Positions 44,921 through 53,902 of a stretch of DNA of 64,000 nucleotides are shown piece by piece. How positions within the stretch are numbered: position 1 is the first letter of the stretch; every line of letters begins with the position of its first letter. Both the position numbers and the translations under genes were made by a program. This DNA is from Castellaniella sp049650445 (GTDB taxonomy: Bacteria; Pseudomonadota; Gammaproteobacteria; Burkholderiales; Burkholderiaceae_B): positions 1 through 64,000 of the forward strand of contig NZ_JBASAD010000037.1 of NCBI RefSeq assembly GCF_049650445.1. Direction: 5' to 3'. A model generated the notes under the pieces. The model did not search any database, had not been told where the DNA came from, and saw only the letters and a program-made list of their open reading frames with translations.

Positions 44921-46105
44921 TCAGACAAAGCCCTGCTCCCGCCAGCGGGCGCGCGTGTCCGCATCCACGCCCAGCCGCTCCAGCACGGCATCGGTGTGCT
45001 CGCCCAGCGCCGGGGCCGGACGGTCGATCCCGCCCGGGGTGGCGGACAGTTTCGGCACGATGCCCGGCACCTGGCAAGGCGTGCCGTCGGGCAGCGCCTG
45101 GTCCAGGATCATGTCGCGGGCACGGTAGTGCGGGTCGGCGGCGATGTCGGCAATGTCGTAGATGCGTCCGGCGGGAATGCGCGCCTCGTTCAGGATCGCC
45201 AGCACCTCGTCCTGGGTGCGCGAGGCGGCCCAGTCGCCGATGGCGCCGTCGATGACGGCCACCCGAGCCACGCGCCCGGCGTTGTGCGCCAGGGCCGGAT
45301 CGTCGCCCAGGTCCATCCGGCCGATGGCCTGCATCAGGCGGCGGAAGATGCTGTCGCCGTTGCCGGCAATCAGCACGTAGCCGTCGCGGCAGGCATAGGC
45401 ATTGCTGGGGGCGATGCCCGGCAAGCTGCTGCCGGCCGGCTGGCGGACCTCGCCGAACACGGCGTATTCGGGCAGCAGGCTTTCCATCATGTTGAAGACC
45501 GATTCATACAGCGCCACATCGATCATCTGGCCCGTGCCGTCGCGGTCACGCGCGCGCAACGCCAGCAGCACGCCGATGACGCCATGCAGGGCCGACAGGG
45601 AATCACCGATGGACACGCCCACGCGCACCGGCGTGCGGCCCGGTTCGCCGCTCAGGTGCCGCAGGCCGCCCATGGCCTCGGCCACCACGCCGAAACCGGG
45701 CCGGTCACGGTAGGGACCGGTCTGGCCGTAGCCTGAAACGCGCAGCATGACCAGGCGCGGATTGACGGCGCGCAGCTCGTCCCAGCCCAGCCCCCAGGAT
45801 TCCAGGGTGCCGGGCTTGAAATTTTCGACCACCACGTCGCATTCGGCCACCAGGCGACGCACGACGGCCTGGATTTCCGGCTGGCGCAGATCCAGGGTCA
45901 CGGACTGTTTATTGCGCGACTGCACCTGCCACCAGACCGAGGTGCCCGCATGCAGCAGGCGCCAGTTGCGCAAGGGGTCGCCCTGCCCCGGCGGTTCGAT
46001 CTTGATGACCTCGGCGCCGAATTCGCCCAGCATCTTGGCGGCGAACGGCCCGGCGATGAGCTGGCCCATTTCCAGCACCCGGATGCCGTTCAGGGGTTTG
46101 TTCAT
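44921..46105 (-). CDS. CaiB/BaiF-family CoA-transferase (class III)
   Basis: 394 residues. Moves CoA between carboxylic acids through a covalent aspartyl intermediate. Seen are LNGIRVLEMGQLIAGPFAAK and LGEFGAEVIKIEPPGQGDPL at the N-terminus, RNKQSVTLDLRQPE, VVVENFKPGTLESWGLGWDE, SGYGQTGPYRDRPGFGVVAE, and the catalytic Asp in GQMIDVALYESVFNMMESLL. C-terminal part: GDPLLVHNAGR-type DDPALAHNAGRVAR and IPAGRIYDIADIAADPHYRA. The substrate is unknown; the family covers formyl-, succinyl- and carnitine-type transferases. Separate transcript, divergent from nothing nearby; its stop lies 64 bp from the gcv promoter. Confidence 0.9.
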   Translation of the reverse strand: MNKPLNGIRVLEMGQLIAGPFAAKMLGEFGAEVIKIEPPGQGDPLRNWRLLHAGTSVWWQVQSRNKQSVTLDLRQPEIQAVVRRLVAECDVVVENFKPGTLESWGLGWDELRAVNPRLVMLRVSGYGQTGPYRDRPGFGVVAEAMGGLRHLSGEPGRTPVRVGVSIGDSLSALHGVIGVLLALRARDRDGTGQMIDVALYESVFNMMESLLPEYAVFGEVRQPAGSSLPGIAPSNAYACRDGYVLIAGNGDSIFRRLMQAIGRMDLGDDPALAHNAGRVARVAVIDGAIGDWAASRTQDEVLAILNEARIPAGRIYDIADIAADPHYRARDMILDQALPDGTPCQVPGIVPKLSATPGGIDRPAPALGEHTDAVLERLGVDADTRARWREQGFV

Positions 46106-46127
46106 GTCCGTCCTCCGATGACGATGG

Positions 46128-47414
46128 CTATGTCACGGACGATTCTAGCGCCCGTCCGCAGGCCACGCCCGAAGCCCAGGCCCACTGGAAGTTGTAGCCG
46201 CCCAGCCAGCCGGTGACGTCCACCGCCTCGCCCACCACGTGCAGGCCCGGACAACGGCGCGATTCCAGGCTGCGCTGGTCCAGTTCGTCCGTGTCCACGC
46301 CGCCGCTCATGACCTCGGCCTTTTTATAGCCGGCGGTGCCTGTGGGCCATAGTTCCCATCCGTGGATACGGTCCGCCAGCTCGCGCAACTGGCGATCCGG
46401 CAGATCGGCCAGACGCTGCCCGCCATCGGCGGCCAGCCAGGCTTCCGCCAGACGCCGGGGCCAGATGCCGGACAAGGCCGTCAGCAGCGTTTGCCGGCTG
46501 CCTGATTTGGCGGCAACCAGTGCATCGCCCATGCTCCGCCCAGGGGCCAGATCGATGCAGATCGGATCGCCCGGCTGCCAGTAGCTGGAAATCTGCAGAA
46601 TGCCGGGACCGGACAGGCCGCGATGCGTGAACAGCAGGTCTTCGAGGAATTCGGCGCGGGCGGTACGCCGGTTTTTGCGGCCGGTGCGCTGCGGGCGTTC
46701 CGGCGCGCCCGCGTGACCCTCGCCCGTCGCGGCGGACTGGGTCCCGGACGGTTCGTGCGACAGGCGCACCTCCAGGGACACGCCGGCCAGGGCGGCATAA
46801 GGCCGCCACTGCTCCGCGTCGAAGCTCAGCGGCACCAGCGCCGGACGCGGCTCGATGATGCGCAGACCGAACTGGCGCGCGATCCGCAGGCTGAAATCCG
46901 TGGCGCCCAGTTGCGGGATCGCCAGGCCGCCGGTGGCCAGCACCAGCCGGGTGGCCCGGATCGGCCCCGCATCGGTGTCCAGCCGGAAGCCGGCCGTTTC
47001 CCGCGCCACGTCCCGGACCGTGCAGGGCATGCGCCACTGCACCCCGCCCGCCTCGCACTCGCGACGCAGGACCTGGATGATGGATTCGCTGGAATCGTCA
47101 CAGAACAACTGGCCCCGGTGCTTTTCATGCCAGGACACGCCATGCGTACGCAGCAGGTCCAGAAAGTCTCCCGGCCCGTAAGCCCGCAGGGCGGAGCGGC
47201 AGAAATCGGGATTGCGCGACAGGAATTGCGCCGGGGTGGTGCCCAGATTGGTGAAATTGCAGCGCCCGCCCCCGGAAATGCGGATCTTTTCCGCCAGCCG
47301 TTCGGCATGGTCGATCAACACCACCCGCAGGCCGCGCTGGGCCGCCACGGCGGCGGTCATCATGCCGGCGGCGCCGGCACCGATGACGGCGACATCGAAC
47401 GGGGCGCGGCTCAT
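46128..47414 (-). CDS. HI0933/BaiN-family flavoprotein oxidoreductase
   Basis: 428 residues. FAD-binding motif VAVIGAGAAGMMTAAVAAQRG at the N-terminus, the family signature EKIRISGGGRCNFTN, FLDLLRTHGVSWHEKHRGQLFCD, a second glycine motif LVLATGGLAIPQLGATDFSL, and the C-terminal ASGVACGRALESS with WLGGYNFQWAWASG. HTHRGLSGPGILQIS-type FTHRGLSGPGILQISSYW is also typical. The biochemical role of most members is unknown. It ends 22 bp before the CoA-transferase start and could be co-transcribed with it. Confidence 0.88.
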   Translation of the reverse strand: MSRAPFDVAVIGAGAAGMMTAAVAAQRGLRVVLIDHAERLAEKIRISGGGRCNFTNLGTTPAQFLSRNPDFCRSALRAYGPGDFLDLLRTHGVSWHEKHRGQLFCDDSSESIIQVLRRECEAGGVQWRMPCTVRDVARETAGFRLDTDAGPIRATRLVLATGGLAIPQLGATDFSLRIARQFGLRIIEPRPALVPLSFDAEQWRPYAALAGVSLEVRLSHEPSGTQSAATGEGHAGAPERPQRTGRKNRRTARAEFLEDLLFTHRGLSGPGILQISSYWQPGDPICIDLAPGRSMGDALVAAKSGSRQTLLTALSGIWPRRLAEAWLAADGGQRLADLPDRQLRELADRIHGWELWPTGTAGYKKAEVMSGGVDTDELDQRSLESRRCPGLHVVGEAVDVTGWLGGYNFQWAWASGVACGRALESSVT

Positions 47415-47475
47415 GCGGCCGCCCCGGCTGTCACCGGGCCGACCGCCAGCGCGTCAAATCCGGCACGCACAGGAA

Positions 47476-49740
47476 TCAGGCGCCTTCGCGGATGCAGTCC
47501 ACGTAGTAGTGCCGCTTGCCCTGCTCGTCGGCCTCGTAGGCCAGCCCATGGACGTCGGTCTCGAAGCCCGGGAACTGCTGATTGAATTCCTGGGTGAACT
47601 TCAGGTAGTCGACGATGTCGCGGTTGAAGCGTTCGCCCGGGATCAGCAGCGGAATGCCCGGCGGATAAGGGGTCAGCAGCACCCCGGTGACGCGGCCTTC
47701 CAGTTGATCGACCGGCACACGCTCGACCTCGCGGTGGGCCATGCGCGCGTAGGCGTCGGCCGGCCGCATGGCCGGCACCATGTCGCTGAGATACACGCGC
47801 GTGGTCAGGCGGGCGAAATCGTAGTGGCGGTAGGCCTCATGGATTTCCTGGCACAGATCGCGCAGCCCCATGCGCTCGTAGCGCTTGTGCGAACGATGGA
47901 ATTCAGGCAGCACCCGCCACAGGGGCTGGTTGCGATCGTAGTCGTCCTTGAACTGCTGCAGCGCGGTCAGCAAGGTGTTCCAGCGGCCCTTGGTGATGCC
48001 GATGGTGAACAGGATGAAGAAGGAATACAGGCCGGTCTTTTCCACCACCACGCCATGCTCGACCAGGTAGCGCGAGACCAGTGCCGCGGGGATGCCGGAA
48101 TCGGCAAAAGTGCCCGAAATGTCCAGCCCCGGCGTCACCACCGTGGCCTTGATCGGGTCAAGCATGTTGAAGCCTTCGGCCAGGTCGCCGAAGCCGTGCC
48201 ATTCATCACCCGAACCCAGCACCCAGTCCTCGCGATTGCCGATGCCTTCGGCCACCAGACGGTTGGGCCCCCAGACCTTGAACCACCAGTCGTTCTTGCC
48301 GAACTCGGATTCGACCTTGCGCATGGCGCGGCGAAAATCCAGGGCCTCGCGGATGGATTCTTCGACCAGGGCCGTGCCGCCCGGCGGTTCCATCATGGCC
48401 GCCGCCACGTCGCAGGACGCAATGATGGCGTACTGCGGCGAGGTCGAGGTGTGCATCAGGTACGCCTCGTTGAACAGGTTGCGGTCCAGCTTGCGGTCCT
48501 CGGAATCCTGCACCACGATCTGCGAGGCTTGCGAGATACCGGCCAGCAGCTTGTGGGTGGAGTGCGTCGCGAAGACCATCATGTCCTTGCTGCGCGGCCG
48601 GTTCGGGCCGATGGCGTGCATGTCCTCGTAGAACTCGTGGAACGCCGCATGCGGCAGCCAGGCTTCGTCGAAATGCAGGGTATCGATCTCGGAACCGAGC
48701 TTTTCCTTGATCATCTCGACGTTGTAGATCACACCGTCGTAGGTGCTCTGGGTCAAGGTCAGGATGCGCGGACGCTTGTTGGCGGCCTCGCGCGCAAAGG
48801 GATTGGCCTCGATCTTCTTGCGGATGCTCTCGGGGTCGAATTCTTCCAGCGGGATCGGCCCGATGATGCCCAGGTGGTTGCGCGTGGGGCGCAGGAACAC
48901 CGGGATGGCGCCGGTCATGGTGATGGCGTGCAGAATCGACTTGTGGCAGTTGCGGTCCACCACCACCACGTCGCCTGCGGCCACGTTGGCGTGCCAGACG
49001 ATCTTGTTCGACGTGGACGTGCCGTTGGTCACGAAATAGCAGTGATCGGCGTGGAAGATGCGCGCCGCGTTGCGCTCGGACTCGGCCACCGGGCCGGTGT
49101 GGTCCAGCAACTGGCCCAGTTCGTCCACCGCGTTGCAGACGTCGGCGCGCAGCATGTTCTCGCCAAAGAACTGGTGGAACATCTGGCCCACGGGGCTTTT
49201 CAGAAAGGCCACCCCGCCCGAATGCCCGGGACAGTGCCAGGAATAGGAACCGTCGGAGGCGTATTCCAGCAGTTCACGGAAGAACGGCGGCGGCAGGCTG
49301 TCCAGGTAGGCGCGGGCCTCGCGGATGATGTGCCGCGCGACGAACTCCGGCGTGTCCTCGAACATGTGGATGAAGCCGTGCAGTTCGCGCAGGATGTCGT
49401 TGGGGATGTGCTGCGAAGTGCGCGTCTCCCCGTACAGGTAGATGGGGATGTCCTCGTTGCGAAAACGCAGTTCGCCGATGAAGGCGCGCAGGTTCTTGAT
49501 CGCGTTGGCGACGTCTTCGGGGGAATCCTCGTCGAATTCCTCGTCGTCGATCGACAGGATGAAGGCGCTGGCGCGGCTCTGCTGCTGCGCGAACGAACTG
49601 AGGTCACCATAGCTGGTGACCCCCAGAACCTCGACGCCCTCGGCCTCGATCGCCGACGCCAGGGCGCGGATACCGAAGCCCGAGGCATTCTCGGAACGAT
49701 AGTCTTCGTCGATGATGACGATGGGAAAACGAAATTTCAT
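47476..49740 (-). CDS. Orn/Lys/Arg decarboxylase, PLP fold type I
   Basis: 754 residues from the ATG at 49740; a TTG three codons upstream also opens the frame. Three-domain layout of the large basic amino-acid decarboxylases: N-terminal response-regulator-like wing domain about 1-130 (FPIVIIDEDYRSENASGFGI), PLP core with CPGHSGGVAFLKSPVG, FVTNGTSTSNKIVWHANVAA, DEAWLPHAAFHEFYEDMHAI and the PLP lysine in FATHSTHKLLAGISQ, and a C-terminal domain ending DEQGKRHYYVDCIREGA. Substrate preference among arginine, lysine and ornithine cannot be read with certainty. No antiporter lies beside it, which argues for a biosynthetic rather than acid-resistance role. It lies 15 bp past the dcd stop. Confidence 0.92.
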   Translation of the reverse strand: MKFRFPIVIIDEDYRSENASGFGIRALASAIEAEGVEVLGVTSYGDLSSFAQQQSRASAFILSIDDEEFDEDSPEDVANAIKNLRAFIGELRFRNEDIPIYLYGETRTSQHIPNDILRELHGFIHMFEDTPEFVARHIIREARAYLDSLPPPFFRELLEYASDGSYSWHCPGHSGGVAFLKSPVGQMFHQFFGENMLRADVCNAVDELGQLLDHTGPVAESERNAARIFHADHCYFVTNGTSTSNKIVWHANVAAGDVVVVDRNCHKSILHAITMTGAIPVFLRPTRNHLGIIGPIPLEEFDPESIRKKIEANPFAREAANKRPRILTLTQSTYDGVIYNVEMIKEKLGSEIDTLHFDEAWLPHAAFHEFYEDMHAIGPNRPRSKDMMVFATHSTHKLLAGISQASQIVVQDSEDRKLDRNLFNEAYLMHTSTSPQYAIIASCDVAAAMMEPPGGTALVEESIREALDFRRAMRKVESEFGKNDWWFKVWGPNRLVAEGIGNREDWVLGSGDEWHGFGDLAEGFNMLDPIKATVVTPGLDISGTFADSGIPAALVSRYLVEHGVVVEKTGLYSFFILFTIGITKGRWNTLLTALQQFKDDYDRNQPLWRVLPEFHRSHKRYERMGLRDLCQEIHEAYRHYDFARLTTRVYLSDMVPAMRPADAYARMAHREVERVPVDQLEGRVTGVLLTPYPPGIPLLIPGERFNRDIVDYLKFTQEFNQQFPGFETDVHGLAYEADEQGKRHYYVDCIREGA

Positions 49741-49755
49741 GGCGGCCAATGGCGA

Positions 49756-50319
49756 CTAAGTGCGCGGCAGGGTAACCCCCTGCTGGCCCTGATATTTACC
49801 GCCCCGGTCGGCGTACGAGGTCTCGCAGACCTCGTCGCTTTCGAAGAACAGCATCTGGGCGCAGCCCTCGCCCGCGTAGATCTTTGCCGGCAGGGGGGTG
49901 GTGTTGGAAAATTCCAGCGTCACGTGGCCTTCCCATTCGGGCTCCAGCGGCGTGACGTTGACGATGATGCCGCAGCGGGCATAGGTGCTTTTCCCCAGGC
50001 ACACGGTCAGCACCGAGCGCGGAATGCGGAAATATTCGACCGTGCGGGCCAGGGCGAAGGAATTGGGCGGGATGATGCACACGTCGCCCTTGAAATCCAC
50101 GAAGGACTTTTCATCGAAGGCCTTGGGGTCGACGATGGTGGAGTTGATGTTCGTGAAAATCTTGAATTCGTTGGCGCAGCGCACGTCGTAGCCGTAGCTG
50201 CTGGTGCCATAGCTGACGATCCGCTGGCCGTCGACCGAGCGCACCTGGCCGGGTTCGAAAGGTTCGATCATGCCGGCCTGCGCGGCGCGCCGGATCCAGC
50301 GGTCGTTTTTGATGCTCAT
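49756..50319 (-). CDS. dcd: dCTP deaminase Dcd
   Basis: Converts dCTP to dUTP for thymidylate synthesis. It has 187 residues. MSIKNDRWIRRAAQAGMIEP, SYGYDVRCANEFKIFTNINS, then VCLGKSTYARCGIIVNVTPL and the active-site Glu in EPEWEGHVTLEFSNTTPLPA, and QMLFFESDEVCETSYADRGG, KYQGQQGVTLPRT at the end. All are standard for the proteobacterial enzyme. ATG at 50319. Next gene downstream is the decarboxylase. Confidence 0.97.
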   Translation of the reverse strand: MSIKNDRWIRRAAQAGMIEPFEPGQVRSVDGQRIVSYGTSSYGYDVRCANEFKIFTNINSTIVDPKAFDEKSFVDFKGDVCIIPPNSFALARTVEYFRIPRSVLTVCLGKSTYARCGIIVNVTPLEPEWEGHVTLEFSNTTPLPAKIYAGEGCAQMLFFESDEVCETSYADRGGKYQGQQGVTLPRT

Positions 50320-50377
50320 GAGCGCCCTCTGTTCAAAGTTGCGGTATTTTAAGTCACATCAACGGCACGCGGCGCGT

Positions 50378-53300
50378 TCAGTCCATCGAGAACCAGCGAT
50401 AGACCAGGGCCAGGCCGCTGACGGTGCCCGTGGTGACCTCGGCCTGCAGGCCGCGCATCAGCCGATAGCTCAGCCGCGCCACCGTGCCGGTCTGCGCCAT
50501 CGCCTGTTCCAGGCTCAGTCTCAGATCGTCGGTCAGGGTCTTGCCGGCCAGGACGAACCGCTGCTCGATGGCGCTGGCGCCCGTGTCCAGGCCGCTGACC
50601 ACGCTCTCGACCGGCAGAATGCTGCCCGTGCTGCCCAGCTCGCCCGAGCGCATGCTCAGTTCATCCAGGCCAAAGCGTTTATAGAACGGCTCGCCGCCCG
50701 ACAGGAAGGAACTGCCCACCGAGAACAGCAGCGACATGTCCGCGCCGCCCTGATCCGGCCCGTGGCCCAGCAGCAGCCAGGACAGTTTTTCGGTTTCGCT
50801 GACTTCAGGAATGGACATCAGATCGATGCGCGGACGCCGGGCGGTGCCGGCCACCCGGACACCGGCCTGGACCGCGACGTCGGTGCGCAAGGCCTGGATG
50901 TCGAGCACGGGATTGGCCACATCGCCCTGAAAGGTGATGGTGCCGCGCCGCAGTTGCAAGTGCTGGCCATAGGTATTGATCGCGCCGCCCCGGGTCCGCA
51001 ACTGGCCCAGGGCCGTGAGCCTGCCGGCCTGCATGCGCAGATTCATGCTGCCGATCAGCCCCGAATCCAGGCCGAAGCCGGTCAGGTAGAAACGCGGCCC
51101 CAGATCGACCGTCAGATCGGCCCGCAGATCCATCGGCGGCGAGGCCGGGGGGGCGACGTCCCTGGCCCCCGGCTTGAGGATCACCACGTCGCTGTCCAGG
51201 GACGGAATGGCGTTGAGCATGTCCAGATCGAACCAGCCGGCGTCGGCCGTGATTTTTCCGCCAAGATGAATTTCAGGCAGGGTCGCCTCGATCTGGAGGT
51301 CGCCGCTGATCATGGCGTAGCGGTCGGAGCGCTGCAGGATCGGGTAACGCCGGAAGGCGATGTTCACCCGGCCCTGGCTCTCGAGCAGGTCCCAGGCGCC
51401 CGACAGGTCCAGCGCGCCGTTCTGGGCGTCCGGGTTCTCCGCGACCCAGGTGGCGGTGCGCCATTCCTTGGGGGTCACCCGGCGCACTGCCGGGAAGCGC
51501 AGATGTTCCAGCAGCACCTGCGTACCGTCGAAACGGGCCTGCAGGGTGCCGTCCAGCAGCCGCACGCCCTGGTCGGCGATCAGCAGGCGCAGACCGTCAC
51601 CGCGCACCGGACCGGACAGCGTCCAGCGCCCGTTGGGCAGACTGCGGCCCTGCACGTCGGCCTGCAGGGTGCCGCCGACTTCCACCTCGCCACCCAGCAG
51701 CAGGTTCAGCCAGGCCAGATCCTGGGATTCGGCTTCGAAGCGCACGTGCCGCTCGTCCTGCGGCCGCAGGGCCAGGCCGCCGGCCGGGGTGGCATGGATC
51801 GGCGTGTCGGCCCGCAGGCGCATGCGGCCCATTTTGCGGGTGCCGACCTGCAGGTCGGCATCGGCGCGGCTCAGTCCTTCGCCGATGCGCCGGATGGCGA
51901 TGTCCAGGCGGGCGTCTTGCAGACCCAGTTGAATGGGCACGTCGCCGGGCACGATCAGGTCCCCGTCCCGACGGACCAGATGGAGATCGCCGGCCAGGGC
52001 GCCGTCGAATTTCAGGTTCCAGTCCAGGCTGACGTCCAGTCGGCTGCGCCGCGCCTGTTCGGACAGTTCGGTGCGGACCCCGCCCGGCCGCGCCTCGGCG
52101 CGGTCCAGCCAGGTCTGCACCCGGGTGATGCGATCCGGCGTCAGGGTCAAGGGATCGATGCCGCCGCGCGTTTCCCAATGGCCTGCCCCCCCGGCCGAGG
52201 CCTGGTGACGCAGGCTGAGCAGGGGCTCACCGTCCAGCGCCAGCCCGAGGACCGCCTGGCCGACCTGCCAGCCGCCTTCGGCGTCCAGCGCCAGCGGCAC
52301 CGCCGCCCGGCTGTCCAGGACCAGGCCGGCATGCTCGGCCCGCAGCGTGCCGATCTGGCCGCGCCAGCCCTGCGCCTGCGTCCAGCCGCCGCCGAACGCC
52401 AGATCCAGGCTCATGGGTGCCTGGCCGGGCACGCCGGCGCGCGCGTCCGGCGGAGTGTAATGGGCCTTCAGATGACCCTGGTGCCCGGTCAAAGGACCGG
52501 CCACGTCGAAATCCAGTTCCGCGCCGCCCGGCAGGCCGGGCCACAACGCCGCCAGGGCCGGGAGCCGGGCCTGCAGCGTCAGCCGGCTGGTGTCTGCCGA
52601 AGCCTCGCCGCCGGCACGGATGTGATCCGGCCCCAGGCGCACGTCCATGTCCAGGCCCGAAGCCTGAAGCCCCAGCACATCGACCGGACCCGCCGCATTC
52701 GCGTCGAACAGCACGCCGCCCGCGCGCGACAGGCGATCCAGCCGGATCTTGCCCGACAAGGGCTGGCCGTTCCAGCGATTGGGGCCGTCGAACGCCAGGT
52801 TCAGCCCCAGGTCATGCAGCCGCTGTCCGGCATCCAGGCGGGCGCGCAGTTCACCTTGCAGATTGAGCAGTGACGCCCCCAGGTCCGACGGCAGCCAGGG
52901 TGCCGGGCGCAAATCGCGCACCGACCATTGCGCGTGGATCGGCCTCAGACCGTCCGCACCCGGCGCTTCGGGCGTGACCGCGAGCGTCACCCGGGTATCG
53001 CCCGGCAGGCTCAGATCCATCTGCGCCGCACCCAGCGGAAAAGACTGACCGGGCTGAATGTCGGCCGACGCCTGCAAGGCCAGACCCTCGCCCCGCCCGC
53101 TGACTTGCAGATGCAGGGCCTGCAGGGTTCCGGCCAGGCGCAGGTCCAGATCGATCCGGCAGGCGTCTTCGGACGCACCGCTGCCGGGTTGAAAACCCCC
53201 AGCCGCCATCAGCCGCCGCAGGCAGACCGGCGATTGCGCGCTTCGATCCTGGGCGGACCCGTGCAGATTGAGTTCGAAAGGCCAGGGTGCCGCCAGCCCC

Positions 53301-53902
53301 CGCAGGGCCAGGTTGCCATTGAACCGCAGCAGCGTGCCCTCGTGCGCAGCCTGCAACTGGTCCAGCGTCACGGTCGCCGTGTGAGCGTCCAGCGTCAGGG
53401 CGGTCGAGACGGACAGCAGCTCGACGGGCAACGGCTCGCCGTCGATGCGCAGGCCCAGCCCTCCCAGCGCCAGCCGGTCCACCCGCAGGCCCAGCGGCAG
53501 CGCCGGCATCCGGAAAGATTCATCGGCGGCATCGGGCGCGGCGGGCACCGGTGCGGTGCGCAGATCCATGTCCACGCGCACGGCCGACAGGTCATTGACA
53601 TGCAGGCGGCGATCCAGCAGTTCCGGCCAGAGCGCCTTGAGATGCAGCCCGACCACGCGCACGTCCACATCGGGCAGCGCGATCGACAGGCCCTCGACGT
53701 ACAAGCCGTGCACCAGGGTGCCGCGCACGCCATGGGCCTCGCCGCCCAGTTGACCGGTCGCCGTGCGCAACAGCCAGCGGGTGCCGGTGGTGCTGGACAC
53801 GCACCAGGCGGCAAACCCCACGGCCAGCAGCAGCGCCAGCACGATGGGCGGCAGCCCCCAGAGTCCAAAGGCCCGCAGGCCGCGCAGGATGCGCGCCTTC
53901 AA
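50378..53902 (-). CDS. tamB: Translocation and assembly module subunit TamB
   Basis: Inner-membrane-anchored beta-taco protein that works with TamA in lipid transport and autotransporter or outer-membrane protein assembly. It has 1174 residues. One N-terminal membrane segment (PIVLALLLAVGFAAWCV), then a long beta-rich periplasmic region, and the C-terminal DUF490 domain with NPVLDIQALRTDVAVQAGVRVAGTA, IPEVSETEKLSWLLLGHGP and GLALVYRWFSMD at the end. The start is a TTG whose last bases overlap the tamA stop (TTGA), so the two are translationally coupled. Runs to within 58 bp of dcd. Confidence 0.92.
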   Translation of the reverse strand: MKARILRGLRAFGLWGLPPIVLALLLAVGFAAWCVSSTTGTRWLLRTATGQLGGEAHGVRGTLVHGLYVEGLSIALPDVDVRVVGLHLKALWPELLDRRLHVNDLSAVRVDMDLRTAPVPAAPDAADESFRMPALPLGLRVDRLALGGLGLRIDGEPLPVELLSVSTALTLDAHTATVTLDQLQAAHEGTLLRFNGNLALRGLAAPWPFELNLHGSAQDRSAQSPVCLRRLMAAGGFQPGSGASEDACRIDLDLRLAGTLQALHLQVSGRGEGLALQASADIQPGQSFPLGAAQMDLSLPGDTRVTLAVTPEAPGADGLRPIHAQWSVRDLRPAPWLPSDLGASLLNLQGELRARLDAGQRLHDLGLNLAFDGPNRWNGQPLSGKIRLDRLSRAGGVLFDANAAGPVDVLGLQASGLDMDVRLGPDHIRAGGEASADTSRLTLQARLPALAALWPGLPGGAELDFDVAGPLTGHQGHLKAHYTPPDARAGVPGQAPMSLDLAFGGGWTQAQGWRGQIGTLRAEHAGLVLDSRAAVPLALDAEGGWQVGQAVLGLALDGEPLLSLRHQASAGGAGHWETRGGIDPLTLTPDRITRVQTWLDRAEARPGGVRTELSEQARRSRLDVSLDWNLKFDGALAGDLHLVRRDGDLIVPGDVPIQLGLQDARLDIAIRRIGEGLSRADADLQVGTRKMGRMRLRADTPIHATPAGGLALRPQDERHVRFEAESQDLAWLNLLLGGEVEVGGTLQADVQGRSLPNGRWTLSGPVRGDGLRLLIADQGVRLLDGTLQARFDGTQVLLEHLRFPAVRRVTPKEWRTATWVAENPDAQNGALDLSGAWDLLESQGRVNIAFRRYPILQRSDRYAMISGDLQIEATLPEIHLGGKITADAGWFDLDMLNAIPSLDSDVVILKPGARDVAPPASPPMDLRADLTVDLGPRFYLTGFGLDSGLIGSMNLRMQAGRLTALGQLRTRGGAINTYGQHLQLRRGTITFQGDVANPVLDIQALRTDVAVQAGVRVAGTARRPRIDLMSIPEVSETEKLSWLLLGHGPDQGGADMSLLFSVGSSFLSGGEPFYKRFGLDELSMRSGELGSTGSILPVESVVSGLDTGASAIEQRFVLAGKTLTDDLRLSLEQAMAQTGTVARLSYRLMRGLQAEVTTGTVSGLALVYRWFSMD

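Noticed and set aside
47212..50352. 1046-codon open frame antisense to the decarboxylase and dcd
   Set aside because: Same reason: shadow of GC-rich codon use, no recognisable domain.
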